From SBAX01 sp043806315 (GTDB taxonomy: Bacteria; Planctomycetota; Phycisphaerae; UBA1845): a stretch of DNA of 27,261 bases. Below, piece by piece: positions 1 through 7,397 of the stretch (the stretch's first letter is position 1; each line of letters starts with the position of its first letter). The DNA lies in assembly GCA_043806315.1 (NCBI GenBank), contig JAZDHF010000083.1, forward strand, positions 1 to 27,261, read 5' to 3'. Made by a program: the position numbers and the translations under genes. The notes under the pieces were generated by a model. It was not told where the DNA came from and made no database searches. It worked only from the letters and a program-made list of their open reading frames with translations.

Positions 1-41
1 GCTTGGAAGGCGAACGATTCTTGGGTACACTCTGTTTCCAT

Positions 42-109
42 ACAGGCTGCTCCTCCATAAACGGTAAGCCCTTGAAACTACAGGTGTTATCGCACAGAGG
101 GCAGCCTGT
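42..109. repeat. Inverted repeat ahead of the toxin-antitoxin module
   Basis: Two 9-bp perfect complementary arms, ACAGGCTGC (42-50) and GCAGCCTGT (101-109), are separated by 50 bp. Looser similarity extends outward on both sides. They lie directly upstream of the toxin reading frame. They could be an operator for the module or the remains of a small mobile element; nothing in the sequence decides between these. No protein gene is visible in 1-143. Confidence 0.4.
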
Positions 110-143
110 TTCTATCCCCTCGGTGAGAAATGCGGGCTAGGCC

Positions 144-362
144 TTGCGGGATTTAGAGCCGCTTTCGCCTGAAATCGCACGTAGAATCATCGCCAAGATA
201 GGATTGCTCCAAGAGGGTTTGGCCGGGGACGTGCGACGACTGACGAACTTCACGCCGGAGTATCGTCTCCGGGTCGGCGATTATCGAGTCTTGTTCGAGA
301 TCGAGGGCGACCAAATCGTCATTTACCGGATCAGGCATCGGCGGGAGGTGTATCGACGATGA
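144..362 (+). CDS. RelE/ParE-family toxin, N-terminus probably damaged
   Basis: The 72-residue product carries the C-terminal two thirds of a RelE/ParE toxin: an ALRDLEPLSP-like helix, RRIIAKIGLL, then the diagnostic strand pattern YRLRVGDYRVLFEI and the closing HRREVY. Toxins of this family act as mRNA interferases or gyrase poisons and are usually 85-95 residues. About 15 N-terminal residues are missing. In the same frame upstream, a TAG (138-140) sits exactly where a Ser codon would precede ALRDL, and the residues before it (VRNAG) fit a normal first beta strand. The only available start is TTG at 144, without a convincing ribosome site. The gene is therefore either truncated or a pseudogene made by one stop mutation. 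The antitoxin gene follows 13 bp downstream, so the order is toxin first. Confidence 0.65.
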   Translation: MRDLEPLSPEIARRIIAKIGLLQEGLAGDVRRLTNFTPEYRLRVGDYRVLFEIEGDQIVIYRIRHRREVYRR

Positions 363-375
363 ACGAGGTGAGCGC

Positions 376-579
376 ATGATCGAGTTCCATCCCGAGTTCT
401 TGAAGAAGGACGGCAAGAATGAGTTCGTCGTGCTGCCCTACGATGAGTTTTTGGCGATTCAGGATCTTCTTTCCGACGCCGAGGATTTGATAGAGCTCCG
501 CCAAGCCAAGGCCGAGGAAGGCGACGCGCCGACCGTTTCCCTGGCGGAGGTCAGAAGGAAGTTCGGGCTTGAGGATTGA
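376..579 (+). CDS. Phd/YefM-type antitoxin
   Basis: This 67-residue acidic protein begins MIEFHPEFLKKDGK and continues with FVVLPYDEFLAIQDLL, the beta-beta-alpha N-terminal signature of Phd/YefM-like antitoxins. It ends in an acidic toxin-binding tail (LRQAKAEEGDAPTVSLAEVRRKFGL). The ATG is well placed behind GAGGTGA (5-nt gap). It lies 13 bp after the RelE-like gene and is probably translated with it. By family knowledge it would neutralise the toxin and repress the operon by binding an upstream operator. If the toxin is dead, this gene is a retained orphan antitoxin. Assignment to the antitoxin class is confident; the choice between Phd and RelB types is less so. Confidence 0.75.
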   Translation: MIEFHPEFLKKDGKNEFVVLPYDEFLAIQDLLSDAEDLIELRQAKAEEGDAPTVSLAEVRRKFGLED

Positions 580-582
580 CCG

Positions 583-750
583 ATGTCGAGACCCCGAAGG
601 GTCGAAGAGACGTCCGTCGACGATGTACGACGCATCCGCGAAAGGCTCATCGCGGAAACGGGGAACGATGTGAACTGCCTGGCTGACCGCACGCGGGAAA
701 CCGCCGAGAAGCTACGAGAAAAGCTCGGACTTAAACCGGCGAAACCGTGA
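583..750 (+). CDS. Small helical protein of unknown function
   Basis: A 55-codon ORF starts 3 bp after the antitoxin stop, so it is probably cotranslated with the module. The product begins MSRPRRVEETSVDDVRRIRE and is almost entirely charged and predicted helical (RIRERLIAETGN, DRTRETAEKLREKLGL), with one cysteine and no hydrophobic segment. I do not recognise the family. Its tight spacing, acidic/basic heptad-like pattern and conserved-looking DDVRRIRERL segment favour a real gene. A third component of the toxin-antitoxin operon, or a stand-alone planctomycete hypothetical, are both possible. Confidence 0.5.
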   Translation: MSRPRRVEETSVDDVRRIRERLIAETGNDVNCLADRTRETAEKLREKLGLKPAKP

Positions 751-846
751 TCGCGGAGCCGAGTTACGCCTCGCCCCGCGGACGGTGCGTTGCTCATGTG
801 CGACACAGACGGATCGAACGGCTGGAAGACGGTGGGCCCGTCGAGA

Positions 847-1155
847 AGCCCGTTGAAACGGGCTGAGATGGAGGGAAGGAAAGGGATGGGATTGTCGCGT
901 TCCGTTAACCAGGCGTAAACGCCCGGCCTGGACCGCCTGCGGCGGGGAACGACGCTGAAACGTCGTGCCGAAACCTGCGACGGTCCGAACCAGTTCGTAA
1001 GGTGAACGGCTCCAACCGACTCGCGACAGCCCCGTTCACGGGGCTTTCTCCGCCGAAGGCGGGTACAGGCCAACCCTTTAGGGTTGGTGATTGGGGCACG
1101 CAAACCACGCTTTCCTCCATGGGTTTTGTCATGTTTCAGCCCGTTTCAACGGGCT
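847..1155. repeat. Outer pair of inverted palindromic repeats
   Basis: Two 18-bp perfect palindromes, AGCCCGTTGAAACGGGCT (847-864) and AGCCCGTTTCAACGGGCT (1138-1155), flank the hairpin-rich block. Beyond the palindromes the right copy, read on the minus strand, continues with a segment resembling the left copy (...GGGCTGA then GATGGAGG-like). The pair is therefore an imperfect inverted repeat about 310 bp apart. Palindromes of this kind are REP-like. The block may be an element that inserted between two REP units. Confidence 0.55.
891..1105 (+). ncRNA. Candidate structured RNA, possibly an orphan HEARO/omega-RNA-like element
   Basis: No convincing ORF crosses this block, but it is packed with perfect complementarity. 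A closing helix GTCGCG (894-899) pairs with CGCGAC (1022-1027). Inside it lie CCAGG/CCTGG (909-930) enclosing GGCGTAAACGCC (912-923), CCGCC-TGC-GGCGG (933-945), ACGACG-CTGAAA-CGTCGT (949-966) and GTTC...GAAC (994-1008). After the closing helix come AGCCCCGTTCACGGGGCT (1028-1045), CCGCC-GAA-GGCGG (1050-1062) and CCAACCC-TTTA-GGGTTGG (1070-1087). The size (about 200 nt) and multi-stem layout resemble, from memory, HEARO/omega RNAs that guide IscB nucleases. No IscB gene follows, so it would be a stand-alone copy. The structure is seen directly; the family name is inference. Confidence 0.5.
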
Positions 1156-1175
1156 TCTAAGCATGCATAATCAAT

Positions 1176-1230
1176 GTAGGACGTGCTTCGCACGCCGACA
1201 AGACCGACGGCGGGCGTAACCCGCCCTACG
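1176..1230. repeat. REP-like composite palindrome, possible terminator
   Basis: GTAGG and CCTAC ends enclose two hairpins, CGTGC-TTC-GCACG (1182-1194) and GGCGGG-CGTAA-CCCGCC (1209-1225). It sits just beyond the stop codon of the minus-strand gene ending at 1255, so the GGCGGG hairpin could serve as that gene's terminator. The wording (GGCGGGCGTAACCCGCC) is typical of dispersed bacterial intergenic palindromes. Confidence 0.5.
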
Positions 1231-1254
1231 CGACCATCCGGGCCGCTGTTGCTT

Positions 1255-2061
1255 CTAATCCGACTTAATGGGCCCGCAATCGTAGACGCAGACGGACTCT
1301 TTGCGAAGTTTTTCCACGTCTTCCTTCACATGTTTGTGCATAAGTGCGCCGGTTTCACGCAGCGAGAACACAAATGCGGGTACGGGTTTACGCCCACTCG
1401 AAATGCCATAGAGCGTAATGACGACCTCATCATCCCCAATGAAGACGGCGTGCGTGGCATAGTATTTCAAGTAGTATATCTTCAACTTTCCCTTCTTGCC
1501 GCTCGACTCAAACTCTTCTGTCAATCGCTTCATCGCTTGCGAGATCTTATCTTTCTGCTCCTGAACGGAGTACCCAGTCTTCTCGGCAAGCTTTGGGAGC
1601 ACAGGACTCTCAGGGTCTGTGAGAAAAAGCTCGGTCGTCACGTTTTTCGTCAAGCGTACCTGCAGATGAGTAATCTTGTCAGAAACCCATGTCCGTCCAT
1701 CGTTTACCACAATGCTCAATGTGGAACTCGCCTCAATCAAAGGCCCGTAATCGAACTTGTTCGCGTCGCTCCCGATTTCTCTCAATCCCGTTTTCTCTAC
1801 AGATTCGTGTATTTTGAACAACTTGGAAATGCGATTGAATGTGTCTCTGTTCAGAAGAGCCTTGTCGACTATTCCAAAAGTCCCAGCAATGAGGACGACG
1901 GACGCGAGCTGCGTGAGCCAGACAGTTGCTGGCACTGTAGGGGGGCTTCCCGATGCCTGCCAGAGGAGAAACAGTCCGATGGCGACCAACGTAACGAAAA
2001 TCGCATACGTCTTCATGGGCAAGCCTTCCAGCGCACGTTTAGTCGGACGTGCATTGAACAC
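1255..2061 (-). CDS. Two-TM protein with degenerate phospholipase-D-like domain
   Basis: The 268-residue product has two hydrophobic segments (about 18-35 and 45-66), then a linker and a soluble domain of about 170 residues. The soluble part shows YGPLIEASSTLSIVV, a strand ending ELFLTDPESPVL, and HAVFIGDDEVVITLYGIS (204-221). The last aligns with the HxKxxxxD block of phospholipase-D-fold proteins, keeping His204 and Asp but with Val where the Lys belongs. That suggests a non-catalytic or ligand-sensing PLD-like domain at the membrane. The ATG at 2061 has GAGGTGGAG upstream; an alternative ATG at 2016 has GGAAGG. The gene is visibly AT-richer and Lys-richer than its neighbours, suggesting recent transfer. 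It stands alone, 72 bp downstream of ribBA. Family and role are uncertain. Confidence 0.65.
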   Translation of the reverse strand: MFNARPTKRALEGLPMKTYAIFVTLVAIGLFLLWQASGSPPTVPATVWLTQLASVVLIAGTFGIVDKALLNRDTFNRISKLFKIHESVEKTGLREIGSDANKFDYGPLIEASSTLSIVVNDGRTWVSDKITHLQVRLTKNVTTELFLTDPESPVLPKLAEKTGYSVQEQKDKISQAMKRLTEEFESSGKKGKLKIYYLKYYATHAVFIGDDEVVITLYGISSGRKPVPAFVFSLRETGALMHKHVKEDVEKLRKESVCVYDCGPIKSD

Positions 2062-2133
2062 TCCACCTCAGCGACTCTATCTGGCCCACCGCCGGTAGTG
2101 CCGTATAGGGCGGATTTATGGGTTGCCATCGAT

Positions 2134-3381
2134 TCACACATCCCTCAGTTTATGCCCCATCTTGTCTCGTTTCGCGCGGAGGTAGTCGCGGTTGTGTTCG
2201 GTGGGGGGGATTTCGATGGGGAGTTGTTCGACGATCTTCATGCCGTAGACCTCGAGGCGGTTCACCTTCTTGGGGTTGTTGGTAAGGATGCGGAGCTGGC
2301 GCAGGCCTAAGTCGCGGATGATCTGGGCGCCGACGCCGTAATCGCGGCGGTCGACGGGCAGGCCGAGTTTTTGGTTGGCCTCAACGGTGTCCAGACCCTG
2401 ATCCTGCAATTCATACGCCCGCAGTTTGTTGTGCAGTCCGATGCCCCGGCCTTCCTGGCGCAGATAAATGACCGCGCCTTTGCCGACCTTTTGGATCATC
2501 TGCATGGCCGCATCGAGTTGTCCGCCGCAGTCGCAGCGCACGGAGTGAAACACGTGGCCGGTCATGCACTCCGATTCCACGCGGACCAGCACGGGCTCTT
2601 CGTGGACGATCGGTTCACCGTTGGCGTCGAGCGTGCCGAGTCCGCCGCAACACAGGGCCAGGTGCGGTTCGGGATCGACGGGTGAGTGATACTCGATCAG
2701 GGTGAACTCGCCGAAGTGGGTGGGGAGCTTGGTGGAAACGCCGCGAGTGACGAAGGTTTCGCGCTGCATCCGGTATTCGATGATGTCGGCCACCGTGTAG
2801 AGGCGAATGCCGTGCTGCTCGCTGATCTCGGTGAGATCGGGCAATCGGGCCATCGTGCCGTCTTCATTCATGATCTCGATGATGGCGGCCACGGATCGCA
2901 AACCGGCGAGGCGGCACAGATCGACGGAGCCTTCGGTCTGCCCGGCGCGGACGAGGACTCCGCCGTCGACGGCCATCAGGGGATTGACGTGACCGGGGCG
3001 GATCAGGTCGGCGGGTTTCGTATCGGGAACGCAGGCGACCTCGATGGTCTTGGCGCGGTCGGTTGCGGATACGCCGGTAGTGACCCCGAAGCGATGATGG
3101 GCGTCGATGGTGACGGTGAAGGCCGTCGCGAAGCGGGAGGTGTTCTGCGAGGTTTGCAACGTCAGGTTCAGCTCCTCGCAGCGCCGCCGCGTCATGGGTA
3201 GGCAGAGCACCCCGCGTCCTACCTTGAGCATGAAGTTGACGGCCTCAGGGGTGATCTTCTGGGCCGCGATGACGAGGTCGCCTTCGTTCTCGCGGTCCTC
3301 GTCGTCGACGAGAATGATGAACTTGCCCTCGCGAAGATCGTCGAAGGCCTGCTCGATGGGGGAAAACGGAAGATGGCTCAT
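2134..3381 (-). CDS. ribBA: Bifunctional DHBP synthase / GTP cyclohydrolase II
   Basis: The 415-residue cytoplasmic enzyme starts both branches of riboflavin synthesis. The N-terminal domain (about 5-205) converts ribulose 5-phosphate to 3,4-dihydroxy-2-butanone 4-phosphate; the C-terminal domain (about 210-400) opens GTP. DHBP-synthase motifs are DDEDRENEGD (26-35), TTGVSATDRA (101-110) and RPGHVNPL plus GQTEGS (128-152). GTP cyclohydrolase II shows SECMTGHVFHSVRCDC (270-285, zinc Cys272, Cys283 and Cys285) and YLRQEGRGIGL (306-316). MSHLPFSP at 3381 is chosen because the family begins there; the 86 upstream in-frame codons are non-homologous low-complexity sequence. I looked for an FMN riboswitch in the leader and found none of its conserved elements. 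No other rib genes are nearby. Confidence 0.95.
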   Translation of the reverse strand: MSHLPFSPIEQAFDDLREGKFIILVDDEDRENEGDLVIAAQKITPEAVNFMLKVGRGVLCLPMTRRRCEELNLTLQTSQNTSRFATAFTVTIDAHHRFGVTTGVSATDRAKTIEVACVPDTKPADLIRPGHVNPLMAVDGGVLVRAGQTEGSVDLCRLAGLRSVAAIIEIMNEDGTMARLPDLTEISEQHGIRLYTVADIIEYRMQRETFVTRGVSTKLPTHFGEFTLIEYHSPVDPEPHLALCCGGLGTLDANGEPIVHEEPVLVRVESECMTGHVFHSVRCDCGGQLDAAMQMIQKVGKGAVIYLRQEGRGIGLHNKLRAYELQDQGLDTVEANQKLGLPVDRRDYGVGAQIIRDLGLRQLRILTNNPKKVNRLEVYGMKIVEQLPIEIPPTEHNRDYLRAKRDKMGHKLRDV

Positions 3382-4020
3382 GGGTTTCTCGCTTCGGTTG
3401 TTGTCGAATGCCAGAGGGCATTGTAACGCCGGGCGATGTCGGCGGCGCGTGGGCCTGCGCCGGCCACGGGTGGCGTTTGCATGGCGGTCCCGGCACGTCG
3501 GGACGCATGGCGATCCCACCCAGCCACAGCAGGTCCCATAAACTTCAGCAGTGGCGGATCCCGGCGCGCCGGGGCTCCGGGCACTTATGGGACGATCACG
3601 GAGCTGAACATCTGTACCCCGCCGCAAGCGGTGGGGCACCCAGCGTGCGGCGGTCGGAAGAGAGCGTAAGCCCCGAAGCGTATATCGGGCGTCGGCAAGG
3701 CGGGGTTCGGGCTTTACTCGGCACGACTTGCGGCCATATCATCACCGCGTGACCGGATGGTCAGGGGGGCTGGATGCAGGCCGAAGGCGCTGCTAGGCTT
3801 GCGTCCCACGACCTTTGGGGGAATAAGTGTGAACAGCCGAGGCTGACACGTCCGGCCTATTCCGATTTCCGATTCCCGGCGCGCCGGGTCTGGATCGAAC
3901 CGACCCTGCGGGTGAATTCCCGGCGCGCCGGGATTGCGGACGCCGGAGGCGCGTAACGGTGGATGTGGGCAGGCGTCCCGCGTGACGGGTTGGGGTGTCG
4001 TAGTCGATGGGGTGATCGCA
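3382..4020. other. 639-bp gene-free divergent region
   Basis: This region separates the divergent ribBA and the secreted-protein gene, so both promoters should lie here, but I see no clear sigma-70 boxes. Besides the three 14-bp palindromes (separate entry) it holds an imperfect hairpin at 3617-3636 (CCCCGCCGC-AA-GCGGTGGGG). The reading frames through it give low-complexity Arg/Pro/Gly peptides with no recognisable domain and are rejected as genes. Confidence 0.6.
3560..3932. repeat. Three copies of palindrome CCCGGCGCGCCGGG
   Basis: Identical 14-bp perfect palindromes occur at 3560-3573, 3875-3888 and 3919-3932. The last two lie 44 bp apart and each is preceded by ATT-C or GAT-C (GATTCCCGG, GAATTCCCGG, GGATCCCGG), so a slightly longer unit is shared. 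They could be dyad operator sites, a dispersed repeat, or attenuator hairpins in front of the gene starting at 4021. Confidence 0.6.
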
Positions 4021-7000
4021 ATGCGAATCAACGGGGTGCGGACGTCGGGTCTGATGGCCATCGCTGTCATCATGGCGGTTCCGAGCGTGAAATCGGCCGA
4101 GCGGGACGACGGGCGGATGGTGAACCGAACGTCGGTGAGGGTTCCTAGCGATGTCGCACCGGGTTCGGTTGCCGCGTCGTCGTCTCCGTCCGTATCGGCC
4201 GTCGCGCTGCCACGGGCGATCGACGCCTCCGACATCCGGCCGCTGCCGGGTTTCGGAGGCGTGTCCGCTCCACCCGTCGGCAGTACGCAGGTCTACAAGA
4301 ACGAGGCGACCCGGCCTTCCTACTACCCGCCTGGGATCAATCAACGACTGGCCGACGACTTGCGGCTCGCCAACGGGGCGTGTGACGCAGTCTACTACAG
4401 CCTGGCGGTGTTCGGGCCCGGGCTGTCGGGCACGTACGCTGTACACACCGAGCTGTGGACCGGCGATCCTTGCGTATTGGGATCGACCGCGATCGCGGGA
4501 ACCGCCGCCGATTTTACGGTACCGAACGATAACGCATCCTACGAGCTGGAGGCGACGGTCAATCCGGCGATCCCGATTCCCGCGACGGTCTGGCTGGCGA
4601 CGACGTTCTCACGGAACGACGTCGGGTGGCTTGTCGCCGGGCAGGCGGAGATCGGTTCCACGGCCGACCGGTTTTCGGAAAACGACACCGACCCCCACCC
4701 CGACGTTTGCACCGACTATTTCTTCGGGGGGAACCCCTACGCGGGCTTTTGGGCCAACATCTACTGCCAGGTGGCCACACCGCCGGACGGCGCATGCTGC
4801 AACGGGACGAGTTGCACGCAGACGACGCAAGCGAACTGCTCCTCGCCGCGGGTGTGGCAGGGGGCTTTCACGACCTGCCAGCCCAACGCCTGTCAGCCTG
4901 GGGCCTGTTGCGACGGTGTGGACTTCGAGACTTGCACGGAAACGAATGAGCCCGGCTGCCCGGACGGACTTTTCAAGCCGGGGATGACCTGTGCGGCCAA
5001 CGCCTGCGGGCCGAACTTCGAGGTCTATGCAAACAGCTTCCGGACGGGCATTTTCGTCGGCGTCGACGCGGGGCTGAAATGGGGCGACGACCTGACGCTG
5101 GGCGCCGGCGCACCCTGCCAAGCGGTCGCCTATGAGTTGCTCATGGCCGGCGACGGCACGTCGCCCGCGCCGCCGACCTTCAACGCTCACGTGGAGTTGT
5201 GGACCAACAACGACCGCGGCACGCCGACGGTGGACACCGATGACACTCCGTTGGCCCTCATTCCCGGCACGCAGCGTGATTTCAACGATCTGGCGGCGGA
5301 TCTGACCCTCCAGCGGCTTCTGGTCGGCCCTCTCACCGGCATTCAGTTACCGGGCAAGGTGTGGATGGTCGTGACGACCAGCTCGGACAACGCCGGACCG
5401 ATCTTCGGCGGTCTTGCGGACATCGGCTTCAGTCAGGACGGCTTTGCCGTTTTCGGCGATCACGACGACAATCCCAGCACGCCGTTCACCTGGTTGCCGG
5501 GCTTCATCTTCCCTCCCAATGGGTTCGACCCGACGAATTGTCCGGGGGCGGACTGCGTTCCCGCGGGGAGCTTCCGGGCGAAGGTGTGGTGCGAGGGCGC
5601 TCCGCCGACGGGGGCGTGCTGCAACGACGTGACCGGCACCTGCACGGACGGGGTCCTCTCCACCTCCTGCGAAGGACGGTGGCTGGAGGGAGTGACGTGT
5701 GCCTCCAACCCGTTCGATCCGCCATGCGGGGTCCACGCCTGTTGCTATCCTAACCCGATCAACCCGAGCTCGGTGGTGTGCCAGGATCTGACCCCTGGGG
5801 AGTGCGCGTCGCTGGAGGGTTCGTCGGCGCCGGGTCTGTTCTGCGTGGGGATCGGGACGTGTCCCGTTCGGGCGTGCATCAACAAACCGGGCGGCTGCTT
5901 CACGGAGCATGTCACGGGCGGATGCGAGAACGCGTTTTGCTGCGACAAGGTGTGCACCGCTGATCCGTTCTGCTGCACCTCGGATTGGGATCCGAGCTGT
6001 GCCGACAAGGCCCGGACGTTGTGCTCGAGTGACCAATGCGACGATGCGCTGCCCATCGCCGGGGCGGGGACGTTCAATTTCGACACCACGGCGGCGACGA
6101 CCGACGGTCCCGTCCACGCGGCGTGCGTGAACCTCGGCGGCGATGAGCAAATCGTCAAGGACGTGTGGTACTGCTGGACGGCATCCTGCACGGACACGGT
6201 CTACGTACGGACCTGCGGGCAGACCGAGCTTGACACGAAGCTCGCGGTGTACGACGGATGCGCCTGTCCGCCATCGGACGCTACCTTGCTGGATTGCGGC
6301 GATGATCGCTGCGGGGAGGGGCATCCGCAATCCACCGCCGTGTTCCATGCCGTCGCCGGGCGCAGTTACCTGATCCGGCTGGGCGCCTGGCCTCGAGCGC
6401 TCCCCGACCGTGGGACGGGAACGTTCACGATTTCTTGCGACCCGCCGGCTCAGCCGAACTGTCCCGCGACCGGCGATTGCTGTGGAGCCCTGGGGACTAC
6501 AGGGTGTGTCGACCAGTCGTGCTGTGAGGCCGTCTGCGGTTGCGACTTGTTCTGCTGTGACACGGTGTGGGACGCCGACTGCGCGGGGGCTGGCTACGAG
6601 GGTTCCGGATGCGGAGCCGACGCGTTATGTCCGATCCTCTGCGGCGACTGCCCCGCCGGAGCGGTAGCCTTTGTCGACCCACCTCCGGGGATTCTCGACG
6701 CCGGTCGGCCTTTTCCGCCGGACGATGCGGCGCATTTGCTGGGCATCGACACGGTCCACGTCACCGCGCTCGCGGGATCAAACCTGCTCGGATGTTGGAA
6801 GCTTTGCGAGACGGCGAGCTCCGGGGTCGCCAACGGCATCGCCAGCATTACGGATGACGGCGGCGGGCAGTTTACGATCAAACTGGGGCGTCCGATTACG
6901 GCCGGGGCGGTGACCAAGATCACCTACGCCGATACCGGAACGTCAGCCGGCTACATCTCCCATCCGGCGAACCTGAACGCGGACGGTGCGGCCAACTCGA

Positions 7001-7197
7001 CGGACGTGACGGCTCTGGTGAGCGCTCTGAACGGAACGGCCCCGCTGCCCGCGGGACTCCTCAGCGGAGACGTGGACCGCAGCGGCGCCGTCACGGCGGC
7101 CGACATCCTGGACGCCCTCGATCTGCTGAACGGCGAAGGGGCGTACATCATCTGGAACAACACGGCTAAGCCGACGCCGAATGCGAGTTGCCCCTAA
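4021..7197 (+). CDS. Large secreted Cys-rich protein with dockerin-like C-terminus
   Basis: The 1058-residue exported protein has a signal peptide at 1-26 (MRINGVRTSG, then a hydrophobic core ending VKSA). ATG 4021 is chosen because the signal peptide starts there, behind GGGGTGA. Two related beta-rich units (each with an NAHVELWT/AVHTELWT-like strand) alternate with short Cys modules of the GACCNG...C...C...GxW type. Next come two CCxxVCxxDxFCCxxxWDxxC modules (around residues 640 and 850) bracketing a PPC-like domain (QCDDALPI...GTFTISC). The end (about 990-1045) has two calcium-loop-like repeats, NADGAANSTDV and DVDRSGAVTAADI, as in type I dockerins. The role is probably extracellular or cell-surface assembly. 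No enzyme domain is recognised. It is monocistronic. Confidence 0.85.
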   Translation: MRINGVRTSGLMAIAVIMAVPSVKSAERDDGRMVNRTSVRVPSDVAPGSVAASSSPSVSAVALPRAIDASDIRPLPGFGGVSAPPVGSTQVYKNEATRPSYYPPGINQRLADDLRLANGACDAVYYSLAVFGPGLSGTYAVHTELWTGDPCVLGSTAIAGTAADFTVPNDNASYELEATVNPAIPIPATVWLATTFSRNDVGWLVAGQAEIGSTADRFSENDTDPHPDVCTDYFFGGNPYAGFWANIYCQVATPPDGACCNGTSCTQTTQANCSSPRVWQGAFTTCQPNACQPGACCDGVDFETCTETNEPGCPDGLFKPGMTCAANACGPNFEVYANSFRTGIFVGVDAGLKWGDDLTLGAGAPCQAVAYELLMAGDGTSPAPPTFNAHVELWTNNDRGTPTVDTDDTPLALIPGTQRDFNDLAADLTLQRLLVGPLTGIQLPGKVWMVVTTSSDNAGPIFGGLADIGFSQDGFAVFGDHDDNPSTPFTWLPGFIFPPNGFDPTNCPGADCVPAGSFRAKVWCEGAPPTGACCNDVTGTCTDGVLSTSCEGRWLEGVTCASNPFDPPCGVHACCYPNPINPSSVVCQDLTPGECASLEGSSAPGLFCVGIGTCPVRACINKPGGCFTEHVTGGCENAFCCDKVCTADPFCCTSDWDPSCADKARTLCSSDQCDDALPIAGAGTFNFDTTAATTDGPVHAACVNLGGDEQIVKDVWYCWTASCTDTVYVRTCGQTELDTKLAVYDGCACPPSDATLLDCGDDRCGEGHPQSTAVFHAVAGRSYLIRLGAWPRALPDRGTGTFTISCDPPAQPNCPATGDCCGALGTTGCVDQSCCEAVCGCDLFCCDTVWDADCAGAGYEGSGCGADALCPILCGDCPAGAVAFVDPPPGILDAGRPFPPDDAAHLLGIDTVHVTALAGSNLLGCWKLCETASSGVANGIASITDDGGGQFTIKLGRPITAGAVTKITYADTGTSAGYISHPANLNADGAANSTDVTALVSALNGTAPLPAGLLSGDVDRSGAVTAADILDALDLLNGEGAYIIWNNTAKPTPNASCP

Positions 7198-7397
7198 ACC
7201 GCGCATCGTTCTTCGGCCTACCTGAAACAGGATTGAGGCGTCCCGGGGCGGTGAAACGGCAAGGGAGCCTCGGCGCTCGAGATCATGGCGTTTGCGTCAA
7301 GACCGGTCTGAGAACCGACCGGTTAACCTCCTGTCAGAATGGATGGGGGCGCTGGAATCCACCGAGGCCGTTGTCACCACCGAACTACGGAATCGGG

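Noticed and set aside
459..1103. Long minus-strand reading frame of 214 codons
   Set aside because: It is Arg/Ser-rich, has no domain pattern, and runs opposite a real antitoxin gene and across the hairpin block.
1183..2310. 375-codon plus-strand frame
   Set aside because: It is the antisense of the two-TM gene and of the end of ribBA, with no coherent domain.
3382..3700. FMN riboswitch ahead of ribBA
   Set aside because: None of the conserved FMN-element blocks (such as GATGGGAGAA near the end) is present on the minus strand.
3934..4020. Upstream extension of the secreted-protein gene
   Set aside because: The in-frame codons run through a palindromic repeat and precede a perfect signal peptide start with its own ribosome site at 4021.
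5347..6348. CRISPR-like or tandem repeat DNA inside the large secreted gene
   Set aside because: The repetition is at the level of Cys-module protein motifs only; no regular DNA repeat-spacer pattern exists.
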